A stretch of DNA of 64,000 nt from Balamuthia mandrillaris (Eukaryota > Discosea > Longamoebia > Balamuthiidae). Positions 48,201 through 59,607 of the stretch are shown one piece after another. Position numbers and translations under genes: made by a program. The stretch lies in contig JAVKOQ010000148.1 in assembly GCA_031835245.1 (NCBI GenBank), positions 5,001 to 69,000 of the forward strand. Reading direction: 5' to 3'. Every line of letters begins with the position of its first letter. Position 1 is the first letter of the stretch. The notes beneath the pieces were generated by a model that worked only from the letters and a program-made list of their open reading frames with translations, was not told the origin of the DNA and made no database searches.

Positions 48201-49868
48201 GTGTATCTGTTCTGCCGCCAACAATCTTACTGCTATCTCTTCCTTCTCATTTTGACGTTGGTTTGCGACATCAAGACTTTTTTGAAGTACTATCAACTTT
48301 TCTTCCAGCATTTGTTTCTCGGTTTGCTTCAACATCAACTGCGCTTCCAGTTGTTGCGTCTCATTTTCATATCGCTCTTCGATCGCTTGCAAACATTGTT
48401 CGGTGTTCAGCAACTTCTCTTCCATCTCTCGTTTCTCGTTTCGGTACTGTTGACTCGCACCTTCGAGGCTCTGTTGCGCAGCTATCAACTTCTCATCCAA
48501 CTCTTGCTTCTCGCTCCCGAGTCTTAGTAATGCTTGATTCATCGCTGTAATGCTTTGCTCAGATACCACCAAGCGTTCTTCCAGCTCTCGTTTCTCGTTT
48601 TCCAGTTGTTGATTCATCGTTTCCAAACTACGTTGTTGAGCCACTACCATCAACCTCTCTTGTTTCTCTTGTTGGTGACTCTCATCAACTGCTTCCAAGC
48701 TTTGTTGTAACGACATCAGGTTCTCTTCCAATTCTTGTTTTTCTCGTTCGTACCTCTGTTCGACTGCTTCCATGGTTTGGTGCATAGCCGCCAATTTCTC
48801 CTCCAACTCTTTCTTCTCGCTACGGTGCTGCTGTCCCTTCATTTGGATACTCTCCTCACTCGCTCGCAGCTTCGCTTCCCACTCTTGTTTCTCGCGTTGA
48901 TGTCTCTGTACAGCAGTTTCCATGTCTGTCCGCAGCGACCCTATGGCAAGCTCCAAAAGAGCTTCTCTTTGTTTCCTCTCTTTTTCCTTTCCTTTCTCGG
49001 TCTCCTCTTCATTCTCCTCACCAACAGACATCGTTTTCTCCATTTCATGGTGCAACAGCGAACCGTTCTTCTTGTTGTAGGCTACGCTTTGCTTCTTTGT
49101 CCTGTGCTTTCCATTCACATCGTCTTGTAAAGACAACAGAAACTGTTGTACTTCCAACGCTTGCTCCAAGAAGTAGTGTTGTCTGTTGGTTGCTGTGGCC
49201 AACAGTCGCCGTCGCTTCCTCACTCGCTTTGTTCCTCTTCTTTCTTCCTCATTCTCTTCTTCTCGTTGTGGTTCTTCTGGCTGCTCTTTTTCTGCTTCTT
49301 CTGTGCCAAGTTCCTGCTCCGTTTCTTGCAACGAAGAGGAGGAAGAGGCCAACTCTCCGGAGGGTTGCGTTTGTTCGGTTGGTTTGAGAGGATCAACCTT
49401 CCTTTGTTGTTGGGGTTCTTCCGCTTCCTTCTTTTCCCCATCATCCTCTTCTTCTAAAACGGTCGTGCTCTTCGTGGTTGCCGCTTGTTCCCCCCTTGAA
49501 TTGCCGCCTCTCTTCCTCTTTCTTTGCGACAGCTTCTCCTCCAGCTGCAAAGAGAGAAGCGCCGTTTTCTGTTGTTGGTCCTTGTGGCTGTTCAACGAGG
49601 CAGCTACGAGCCAACCAACAACCACGGTAAGCAAGAAACCTCCGACCGTGCCAACCGGGCCAACCTCTTCTTCTTCCTCTTCGGAGACTGCCCGTTGCTT
49701 CTCCGCTGCTCCGCCAACCACCCCGGATCCTCCCACCCCTGGATCCGCGGCAGCCACAGCGGCAGCGCAGCGCCACAAGAGTAGCCACCAAAGGAGGAGC
49801 CCCCAGCTACAAGCCAGCGGATGATGTGCCCTGGTGCTACCACTACTGCTTCCCTTCCTGGTCCTCAT
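45220..49868 (-). CDS. Membrane-anchored giant coiled-coil protein with C-terminal GAS2 (GAR) domain
   Basis: Exons 49868-45708, 45636-45477 and 45314-45220 encode 1471 aa. The N-terminus has a hydrophobic stretch (LACSWGLLLWWLLLWRCAAA) that may be a signal sequence, then an acidic patch and a clear transmembrane segment (VGGFLLTVVVGWLVAASL). About 1100 residues of almost unbroken heptad coiled coil follow, built of related ~28-35 residue units (NEKRELEERL, NEKQELEEKL and similar). After a basic Ser-rich linker, the last two exons encode a GAR-like module: STYRFGNRGKVNLRVV, NDNLLVRVGGGWQPLVVFLE. GAR domains bind microtubules in GAS2 and spectraplakins. Inference: it tethers a membrane, perhaps ER or nuclear envelope, to microtubules. 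No CH or spectrin domain is seen. An E2F-type site lies upstream. Confidence 0.82.
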
Positions 49869-49998
49869 GCCTTGGCCGTGCCACCGTGCCGTTTTTCCGT
49901 ACTTTCCTCCGCTCTACCGTTTTTTAATGCCCTCCCCCCCCCCCCATTTTTTCGGTGCTTCATTTTTTTGGGGGTAGTGGTGAGCTTCAACGGCTTCC

Positions 49999-50007
49999 TT
50001 TCCCGCC
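49999..50007 (+). promoter_or_regulatory. E2F-type site TTTCCCGCC between GAR coiled-coil and Josephin-like genes
   Basis: Same 9-mer as at 8585, 15867 and 57255. It lies 131 bp upstream of the minus-strand GAR gene start and 116 bp upstream of the plus-strand Josephin-like ATG. Confidence 0.45.
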
Positions 50008-50122
50008 TTTTTTTTTTGTGTTGCCTGTTTTTTGCAGAGGACTCCTCAAGTAGTGATGATGTCATACGATCGTAATCTAGAGATCAAATATTACTATCAG
50101 GTTGGCTGTGAATTGGATCGTA

Positions 50123-51019
50123 ATGCTAAGAAGAGAATGGAAGGAGAGCCGAAGGAAGAACACTTCTTCTTCTCGTGAGAATAGTTCTTCTTCTTCTTCT
50201 TCTTGTTCTTCTTGCATAGCAAAGGGCAACAACCACAACAGGAAATGTGATTCTGGCAGGCCGTTCTTCCAGAAACAGAAGGCGCAAGACTCGAGCTGCC
50301 GTATGCACGCCCTCAACAACGCCATGGGCAGAGCTGCCCTCTCCCCCAACAAGTTTTTCAACCTCTGCGACGAGTTTGATCGGCATCACGGCACCAGCGG
50401 CAGTCGAGACTTTTTCTTCCTTCCCTCGGAGCACCCGGAAGACAACCTCCTGAGCTTCATATTGCATCGACACGGCTATCAAACCAAACTGGTCACCGCA
50501 GAGGAAAGAAAGACCGGCCGCCAAGAACTCCAACGAAGGAACAGGAAAAAGAGGGAAGCGGAAGTAGCGACCGTAAATCGAAAAGACGAAGAAGATGAAG
50601 AAGACGGTGAAGAAGAAGAAGAACAAGAACAAGAACAAGAACAAGAGGATTGGATAACAGCGTTGCAAGAGGATTGTTGTGCGGTGTTGTGCTTCTCGGA
50701 TGGTCACGTGTGGGCCTACCGTCGCAGCGAGGGCTCCAACGCTTGGTGGTGCTTGGACAGCTTGGAGCGGCAGCCTCGGCACGTCAAGCTCAGCAAAGTC
50801 TATGGGCAATCCAACGTTGGTCTTATTCTTGTTCGAAAGAAGGAGAAGAGGCAAAAGCACAAGAAGTCGATTGGTGGGGAGAAAGGAAGAAGAGGTAAGA
50901 GTTGCTCTGCTGTTGCTAACACGAAGGAGGAGGACGACAGTAATAACAAAAAGGAGGTGGATGAAAAGAGAGAAACGCAGAAAAAAGGAAGAGAATATGA
51001 AGATGAAGACTGGACATGA
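50123..51019 (+). CDS. Josephin-like cysteine protease (putative deubiquitinase)
   Basis: One exon encodes 298 aa from ATG 50123. The pattern SSCRMHALNNAMG aligns with the ataxin-3/Josephin nucleophile block (CAQHCLNN: Cys-x-x-His-x-Leu-Asn-Asn), DGHVWAYRR supplies the catalytic His, and WWCLDSLERQPRHVKLSKVY aligns with the third block (WFNLNSL), where the usual Asn is Asp. Between blocks is FFFLPSEHPEDNLLSFILHRHGY, then a highly acidic low-complexity insertion (Glu/Gln-Glu repeats) not found in ataxin-3. Ser-rich N-terminus and Lys-rich C-terminal tail flank the domain. The substrate would be ubiquitin or a relative. No UIM is seen. Confidence 0.65.
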   Translation: MLRREWKESRRKNTSSSRENSSSSSSSCSSCIAKGNNHNRKCDSGRPFFQKQKAQDSSCRMHALNNAMGRAALSPNKFFNLCDEFDRHHGTSGSRDFFFLPSEHPEDNLLSFILHRHGYQTKLVTAEERKTGRQELQRRNRKKREAEVATVNRKDEEDEEDGEEEEEQEQEQEQEDWITALQEDCCAVLCFSDGHVWAYRRSEGSNAWWCLDSLERQPRHVKLSKVYGQSNVGLILVRKKEKRQKHKKSIGGEKGRRGKSCSAVANTKEEDDSNNKKEVDEKRETQKKGREYEDEDWT

Positions 51020-51076
51020 GAGAACGGTGATGAAAAGGTAATTGTAGAAAAAGAAAGTAACAAAAAAATATAATAA

Positions 51077-53493
51077 TCACTTGATCAACTCGTACTCTTC
51101 CACAAAGAGGGTAGGGTCCGCCAGGCGCTTCTTGGCTTGCCAATAGAGGCCGTTTGCTGTCTTCCATTGGCCCTCTGCCCTCTCCAACTTTATCCATTCC
51201 AACCACAACCCTAGTTTTTAAACAATATTTTAGCGATTCACTTTGAATTAAGAAAGAGAGAGCGAGGAGAGGGAACAGAGAAAAAGTGCTAGGAGAGAAG
51301 ACTGAAGTACGGTACCAGTAGCAAAGTCTCCATGGTCGTCCAGGGCTCGACGATAAAGAGCACGAACACGAGATGCGTCGGTTGGCAATTGGGCCTTTTC
51401 TGCTTGAATGCACTTTTGGTAGAACGAGATCATATTCGGAGCAAAGTCCAAGGCGCTGTTTTTGTTAAAGGCTGTGAGACGAGAGACTACGCAAAAAAGT
51501 AAAGATAGAGGCAAGACAAACCAGGTGTAGAGCTGGCGCGTTTTATCAATGCCCAGGCAAGACGTTGTGTACATCAGGAACTGCTCCTTTAATGCATTCA
51601 CCTCTGGGTGACCCACCAACGCCATCATCGCGCGCTACATGAGAAAACATATTAGACAGAGAAACAAATAAGAGAACAGTAGAGAGAGAGAGAGAGAGAG
51701 AGAATGCATTCAGAGACTTATATAAAAGGATCATAGAAAGTCACATATGAAGTTATGCAGACTTAGGTTTTCATCAGATGCAGGGAGGTAGACAGAAAGA
51801 AAGAGAGATCAAAAAAAAAGCAAGAAGAAACAAACCCGAAAGTGAAGAAGGAAAGTATCCCATGGTACCTCACGAATAAGACAGTACTCCAAAAAGTAAG
51901 CCCGCAAAGGTAAAGACTCGGGACAAGCCTCCAACGCTTCTACAAATAATTGGTTGATGGCAGATTCCACCAACATCTGATTTGGTTGTCGAGCCTCAGC
52001 CACATCTTTGCTATCATCGCTCCGCTTTTGTTTCTCTTTCTGCTTTTCGTTTCCTCCACTCTTTCTTTTACGTTTGTTGTTGGTTGCAGGAATGTTCTGT
52101 TCTTCTTCGTCGTCATGTTGCTGTGTCCGCTTTAATGCAGCGACTATTTGGCTCTGTCTTACCGCCAACTTAACGCGAAGCAGCCACAAACGAGAAGAGG
52201 AGGGGAAAGCGCTTGTTCCCAATTGAGCAATCCTCAATGCATTGTCCTCTCCTTCGTTTTCGTTCTCTCCCTCCTCTTTATCGCTTTCGTAGCTGTTTGA
52301 GGCTGGAGCATCGTTTAAGATAGCTTCCACCCAAAGGCAAAATAAATCCTCCGTCATCAAAGAATGTGAGTTGGCTCTTCGGCACACATCGAGTAGTCTC
52401 TTCGCCAACCTCTGCACATTGTTTTGTTGATTTTCTTCTTCGCCGTGCAGTTGATACTTCTCGTGACTTGCAATTTGTTGCAGCATCATATCCTGGCAGA
52501 AGGTGGCGTATTTTTCCCACATTTGTGCCGTGGAAAGTTTCCCCACTGCCTCCTCAAATAACTCAAACGCTCTGTCCATTGCTTTCTCATGCTTCCGTTC
52601 ATCCTCTTCACCAACTTCTCCCTTTGGGGTACCGTCGTTGTATTTTTGTGGTTGTTGTGCCAAATCATCCAATTCTTTTTTGGCCCAAAGAGACCAACAT
52701 TCCTCGTTGCGAGGAAACCTGTCCAACAGCGTTTGGTAGACCTCCTCCACGATACGTTCCGTATTCTCAAACGCACGAAAGATTTCCACAAACTTAACGA
52801 CAAACTTCCAATCCCCTTGAAAGTGTTCGGAGGCGCAGGCGTTCTTGAATATCAACCTCGGGATGGCTCCCTCCAAAAATGGATTCGATGTTCCAGCGTT
52901 GCTACCCCCGGTGCTAGGATCTCCCTCAGCTGAAACTTTTGTGCGTTGCTGTTCTCCCTCCTCTTTTTCTTCTTTGTCGTCCTCTGCCTCTTCGTCCTCA
53001 TCCCACCCGTTTGCTTCATCATCGTCTTTGTTTATTTCATCGTTTTCGTTTTCTTCTTTTGGAACCTGTTTGTGAAAGAAGTGAGAGAGAGAGATATCAG
53101 TAAACAAACAAAAAGAAAAAGAAAAAGAAAAAGGTACAAGAATGCTAAGACAAACCAATGCAGCATTCTCAACACCAAGCAACTTTATGCGATCCTTGAT
53201 TTTTTGTAGGTAGAGAAGTTCCAACCTGCAGTACTCATGCCACAGGCGACCACAATGCTTATTTATCCTAATGCTGCGTTGCATGAGAGCTGCCATACCA
53301 ACAATAATCAACTTGAGCAAAACACAAAATTACATAAAATAATGAGAGAATAGTACCTCGAGCGGCAATTATGTTTGAGTTGTGCTCAAACTCCCAAGAA
53401 GCTGCCATGATCCACAATCCTTCACTGGTTGGATGAGCTCGTAACGCTCTAGCGTGGGTATTTTTTCTTAAGTAAGAAGCAAACAACCCAAAG

Positions 53494-53534
<41 letters not shown>

Positions 53535-53759
53535 AACCTCGCAAAGGTCCTGTTTAAAGCTTTAACACTGCCTGTGTTCTTGCAAAAGTCGATGTACTGC
53601 AGCCAGAGCTTCACGTCTTCACCAAATTTACGAAGAAGGCGATGATAAAGAAAGTGGATGCGTCTCACGCCTGAAAACTCACTCAGTTCCGGCAGCTTAC
53701 GAATGCCTTTTTATTTTTCCCTCTCAAAGTAAGAAAAAACCGAACAATAACAGACAAGC

Positions 53760-53796
<37 letters not shown>

Positions 53797-54163
53797 AAAG
53801 GATACAAGGAGTGAAACAAGAGAATAAAAAAGAGTACCCATGCGCCCTTTTCTTCTGCGGCGGAGCAGGTCCAAGTTCATCTCGTACTGAATGTAGCGCA
53901 AAAAGTCGAACTTTTCGGCACCTCTTCGCTGGACGGCATACTCAAAATGCCTTCTTCGCTTTACGATGGCTTTGATCTCCGCCTACATGTCGTACAAATC
54001 AAAAACTGGAGCGACCAAAAAAAAAGAAAGAAAGAAACCCTCCATAAAGGGAGTTTTCTTTTGGATGCGGCTGATGACAAACCTGAGTGAAAAGCCGGCA
54101 CTTGGCCAAGCTTTCCAGCTCCGGGATCATTTCCTCCATGTTCTTCTGCACAAGGTCCGCCAT
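51077..54163 (-). CDS. UTP6: Utp6, SSU processome HAT-repeat protein
   Basis: Nine exons (54163-54083, 53982-53838, 53706-53538, 53448-53357, 53289-53156, 53065-51836, 51634-51522, 51455-51316, 51210-51077) encode 745 aa. Start MADLVQKNMEEMIPELESLA then AEIKAIVKRRRHFEYAVQRR matches Utp6/HCA66 closely. HAT motifs follow (KLWLQYIDFCKNTGSVKALN, GLWIMAASWEFEHNSNIIAA, RLWHEYCRLELLYLQKIKD) and the C-terminus GLWLEWIKLERAEGQWKTAN. Utp6 belongs to the UTP-B module of the U3 processome in the nucleolus. A large acidic insertion (DEDEEAEDDKEEKEEGEQQ) and a Lys-rich loop interrupt the HAT array. Introns 5 and 7 are in frame and stop-free; the exon 8 acceptor (AACAG at 51456) was set by frame. Confidence 0.9.
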
Positions 54164-54340
54164 GATGATGACGATGAGAAAAGCAGTAGGCTGGCAACAC
54201 TCGAGCTCGTTGAACCAAAGACTCGCGATCCACAACAACAGCAGTCGTTGCTCTCTCTCCCTCACTCACCCTCTCTCTCTTCTTCGTCGCAGCCGCAAAA
54301 AAAAAGAAAAGAAAGAGAATGTCGGCATAAATTAAAATCC

Positions 54341-54372
54341 GTGTCGTCCCGAATATCTTCTCGGGACGACAC
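54341..54372. promoter_or_regulatory. Perfect 12-bp inverted repeat just upstream of the 77-aa coiled-coil gene
   Basis: GTGTCGTCCCGA (54341-54352) and TCGGGACGACAC (54361-54372) are exact reverse complements around an 8-bp loop. The right arm ends 28 bp before the ATG at 54401 and the unit lies in the divergent promoter with Utp6. It could be a hairpin in the 5' UTR or a site for a dimeric DNA-binding protein. Confidence 0.6.
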
Positions 54373-54400
54373 AAGGTCAGCGACAAAAAAGATAGGAAAG

Positions 54401-54826
54401 ATGGAAGAGCAAACGGGTGGGGCTGGAGTTCAGAAGCAAGAGGAGCGGGTTACGGCCACGGAGATGAAGCAGCTTATTGTTGCCTTGAATCAGATGAACG
54501 AGCGGTTAGGTGCTCACCAACCCCCCCACAACTGTCTTTTTCATTTATTTATTATTTTTGAGAAAAAACCTCCACAAAGTTTGCTCACTTTGCTACTTTG
54601 TTGCTAACAAGGTAATGTGGTGGAACATATGGAGAGAGCTTCGGTCAGTCTCGACAACTTTACTCAGACACAGGAGGCCCTCAACATTGTACGTACTTCA
54701 TGCTTGTCACCAACTACTTACTGCCACCCTCCAAAAAAAAACCCCCTCCGTCTGATACCCTTTCTGCCTCCTCCGCAGTCGCTCAACACCTTCAAAGCCA
54801 TCTTTGAAGTCACAAACAATCCATAA
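54401..54826 (+). CDS. Small coiled-coil protein, 77 aa
   Basis: Three exons (54401-54509, 54612-54688, 54779-54826) encode 77 aa. Past a polar start (MEEQTGGAGVQKQEERVTAT) the protein is one helical coiled coil: EMKQLIVALNQMNERLGNV, VEHMERASVSLDNFTQTQEA, LNTFKAIFEV. Size and heptads recall small subunits of the DASH/Dad or BLOC complexes, but no diagnostic residue supports any one of them. Intron phases are consistent and the gene is divergently placed with Utp6 at 237 bp. Confidence 0.65.
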
Positions 54827-54986
54827 AGAAAAAGCGGTGATGGCGAACGAAGAAACAAAGAAAGACAACAGGAAGGGAAAGAGGAAAAAAAAAAAAGAAA
54901 TCAAGAGAGGGAAGATAGAAGGGCACATTGTTACAAGTTACAAACCAGAAAACATGCACTATAGCATCTATCTATCAACGAAACAC

Positions 54987-57174
<2,188 letters not shown>

Positions 57175-57254
57175 GTTCGCTACTACTACTCGGTTTTTTT
57201 TTTTTGATCTCCTCCTTGTCTCGTGTTTCCCCTTGCCTACTGTGCGGTTTTTAG

Positions 57255-57293
57255 TTTCCCGCCAGAATTACCAGGAAAAAAAATGGCGCGAAA
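57255..57293. promoter_or_regulatory. Paired E2F-type sites in the DHFR-TS / MCAT divergent promoter
   Basis: TTTCCCGCC (57255-57263) and GGCGCGAAA (57285-57293, reverse complement TTTCGCGCC) both fit the E2F/DP consensus and are inverted relative to each other, 21 bp apart. They lie 81-119 bp upstream of the DHFR-TS ATG. DHFR and TS are classic E2F targets in animals and plants. Confidence 0.6.
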
Positions 57294-57401
57294 ATTCAGA
57301 AACCCCTCATGTCGATCGATCATTCCTTTTTTTGATTTTTGATTGATGCTTTGAATGGTTATTACATAAAAAGTAGCAGAGCAAAGCCGGAAGCAGTGCG
57401 A

Positions 57402-59350
57402 ATGTGGAGAACAGGGCCGGGGAGGAGGAGGGAGCTTGCTGTGGGCAGGATAAGGTCCTGGGCAGAGATCCACGGTAGTGGTTCGGTGTTGTTGCCAACA
57501 CGCAGGCGTGGTGGGGGCATCAGTAGGCGGCTTTGTACGTACAGCTCGGCCGAAAGAACGCAAACAAGCAGCAGGGCGAATGGTGCCGGAGGAGAGAGAG
57601 GCGGAAGGGTGTTGATGTTCCCCGGACAAGGCGCTCAACACGTTAGAATGGGATATGACCTTGCGCAAGAGTTCCCCGAAGCACGAAGGGTGTTTGAGGA
57701 AGTAAACGAAGCTCTCAGTACCATCACTCTCATCCACTTCTTTTTTTAATATCCATCAGTCACTTCCACTCTAACTCCCACTTCTTCTTTTGCCACGTAG
57801 GCTTTAATCTCTCCCATCTCCTTTGGGAAGGAACCCAGGTTTGGACGATCCAGCATTGAAACTTTTTTGTTGTTGACCTCTTGAAGCTTAACCACCATAT
57901 CTTTCCAAAAAGGAAGAGGTGACGCTGACAGAAAATGCTCAGCCCGCTCTCTTGGCTCATTCCATTGCTGTGTTTCGTGTCTTGAAGGTGCAAACAAACA
58001 TCTTTTTTTTTATAACAAAACCCAACACGTTCTTTTTCTCATCTCTAATAGTTTTTTTTTGTTGTTTTACACTTTCAGAAAGAACTGGGATGGTCGTTGG
58101 CGGAGACGGTCCAGTTTGCAATGGGCCACTCATTGGGAGAATACAGCGCCCTTTGTGCTGCCGACTGTTTGTCTTTGTGGGATGCTGCCCGTTTAGTGGT
58201 ACGGCTATCCAGTTGGGCTTTTACCTCTTGTTATTGTTTAAAATGACCAAAACCTCTGTCGCTCTCGCTTTCTCTCTCTCTCTCTCTCTTCTCTCTCTCA
58301 TTAAACCAAAGCGAGTTAGAGGGCAGGCCATGCAAAGAGCAGTGGCACCAGGAAAAGGAGGGATGGCTGCCTTCTTTCCCATCGACCTCGACACCGCCAA
58401 CATAATAGCCGAAGAAGCCTCTCACGCCACCTCTCAAGTCTGTCAAGTGGCCAACATCAACTCTCCAACCCAGGCATCATCCCCTCTTCCTCCTTTATCT
58501 TTTCTCCTGCTTTGTCAGTCTCTAAACCTTTTGTTGTTGAAAAACAGGTCGTATTGAGTGGAACGACTGATGCGATAGAGGAGGCTGTAATGTTAAGCAA
58601 AAAGGATGAACGGTTTAAGAAGACAGTGCGAGTGGCCAAGCGGCTTCAGGTTAGCGCCCCTTTCCATTGCTCATTGATGAAAGGAGCTGCTGATGAGCTG
58701 GAGGCTTACATCAAAAGCGGCAGCATTACTTTTTCTCGTTTAACAGGTTTCTCTTTTGTGCCTTTCTCTTTTCTTTTCTTTTCTTTTCTTTTCTTTTCTT
58801 TTCTTTTATTTTCTTTCTTTTCTTTTCTTTTCTTTTCTTTTCTTTTCTTTTCTTTTCTTTTCTTTTCTTTTCTTTTCTTTTCTTTTCTTTTCTTTTCTTT
58901 TCTTTTCTTTTCTTTTCTTTTCTTTTCTTTTCTTTTCTTTTCTTTTCTTTTCTTTTCTTTTCTTTTCTTTTCTTTTCTTTTCTTTTCTTTTCTTTTCTTT
59001 TCTTTTCTTTTTCCTCACTTCTTTCCGTTTGTTATTTTTTTGTCCGTGTAGTTCCAGTTATCTCAAATGTGAGCGCAAGGAACATATCCCTCAAAGGCGA
59101 TGACGAAGCAGAAGAAGAGAAAGAAGAAGAGAAGATCACCAAAATGCTAGTTCAACAAGTGACGGCACCCGTGCGATGGTCCGAGAGCGTGCAGTGGTGC
59201 CGATCCGAAGGAGCCACCGAGTTTTGGGAGTTGGGCCCCGGCAAGACGTTGTGCGGGCTCGTCAAACAGATCGACGGCGGCAGCACCACCCTGGCCAAGA
59301 GCGTAGAAACGGCCGAGGACGTGGCCATCTTTTGTAAAAGTTTTTGCTGA
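57402..59350 (+). CDS. MCAT: Malonyl-CoA:ACP transacylase, mitochondrial type
   Basis: Seven exons (57402-57717, 57801-57838, 57913-57987, 58079-58198, 58312-58473, 58548-58746, 59052-59350) encode 402 aa. FabD motifs: VLMFPGQGAQHVRMGYDLAQ, TLTENAQPALLAHSIAVF, GHSLGEYSALCAA (catalytic Ser), VSAPFHCSLM (catalytic His) and WELGPGKTLCGLVKQI. The N-terminal ~65 residues are Arg/Ser-rich without acids early on (MWRTGPGRRRELAVGRIR), a good mitochondrial presequence; a plastid cannot be excluded. It loads malonyl groups onto ACP for type II fatty-acid (lipoate) synthesis. Exon 2 is only 38 bp. Intron 5 seems to be GC-AG (CAG/GCATCA) because VANINSPTQ joins VVLSG there. Confidence 0.93.
58760..59011 (+). 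repeat. (TTTTC)n pentanucleotide repeat in MCAT intron 6
   Basis: About 250 bp of nearly perfect TTTTC units (about 50), interrupted only near 58806-58820. It is on the pyrimidine (sense) strand. Confidence 0.97.
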
Positions 59351-59607
59351 ATTGAAAAAACCTGTATAGAGGCTGACCAATGAAATGCTTGGATCTCGCA
59401 CTCCCGATCATCTTTTGGTTTTTCATTGGACGATCACGATTAAGGCGAGATTACTCTTTACCTTTTTCAGGGAAAACGTTACGAAGGGAGAAAGAAAAAG
59501 TGTTTTCGGTCCTTTTCTTTTATTTTATTTTATTTTATTTTTTCTTCTTTTCTGTACTGTGTTTATTTTTTTGTTACCGCACACACACGAATACCTCTTA
59601 CACCACC

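Noticed and set aside
58512-59051. Phe-rich repetitive open frame
   Set aside because: It reads through MCAT exon 6 into the TTTTC repeat of intron 6.
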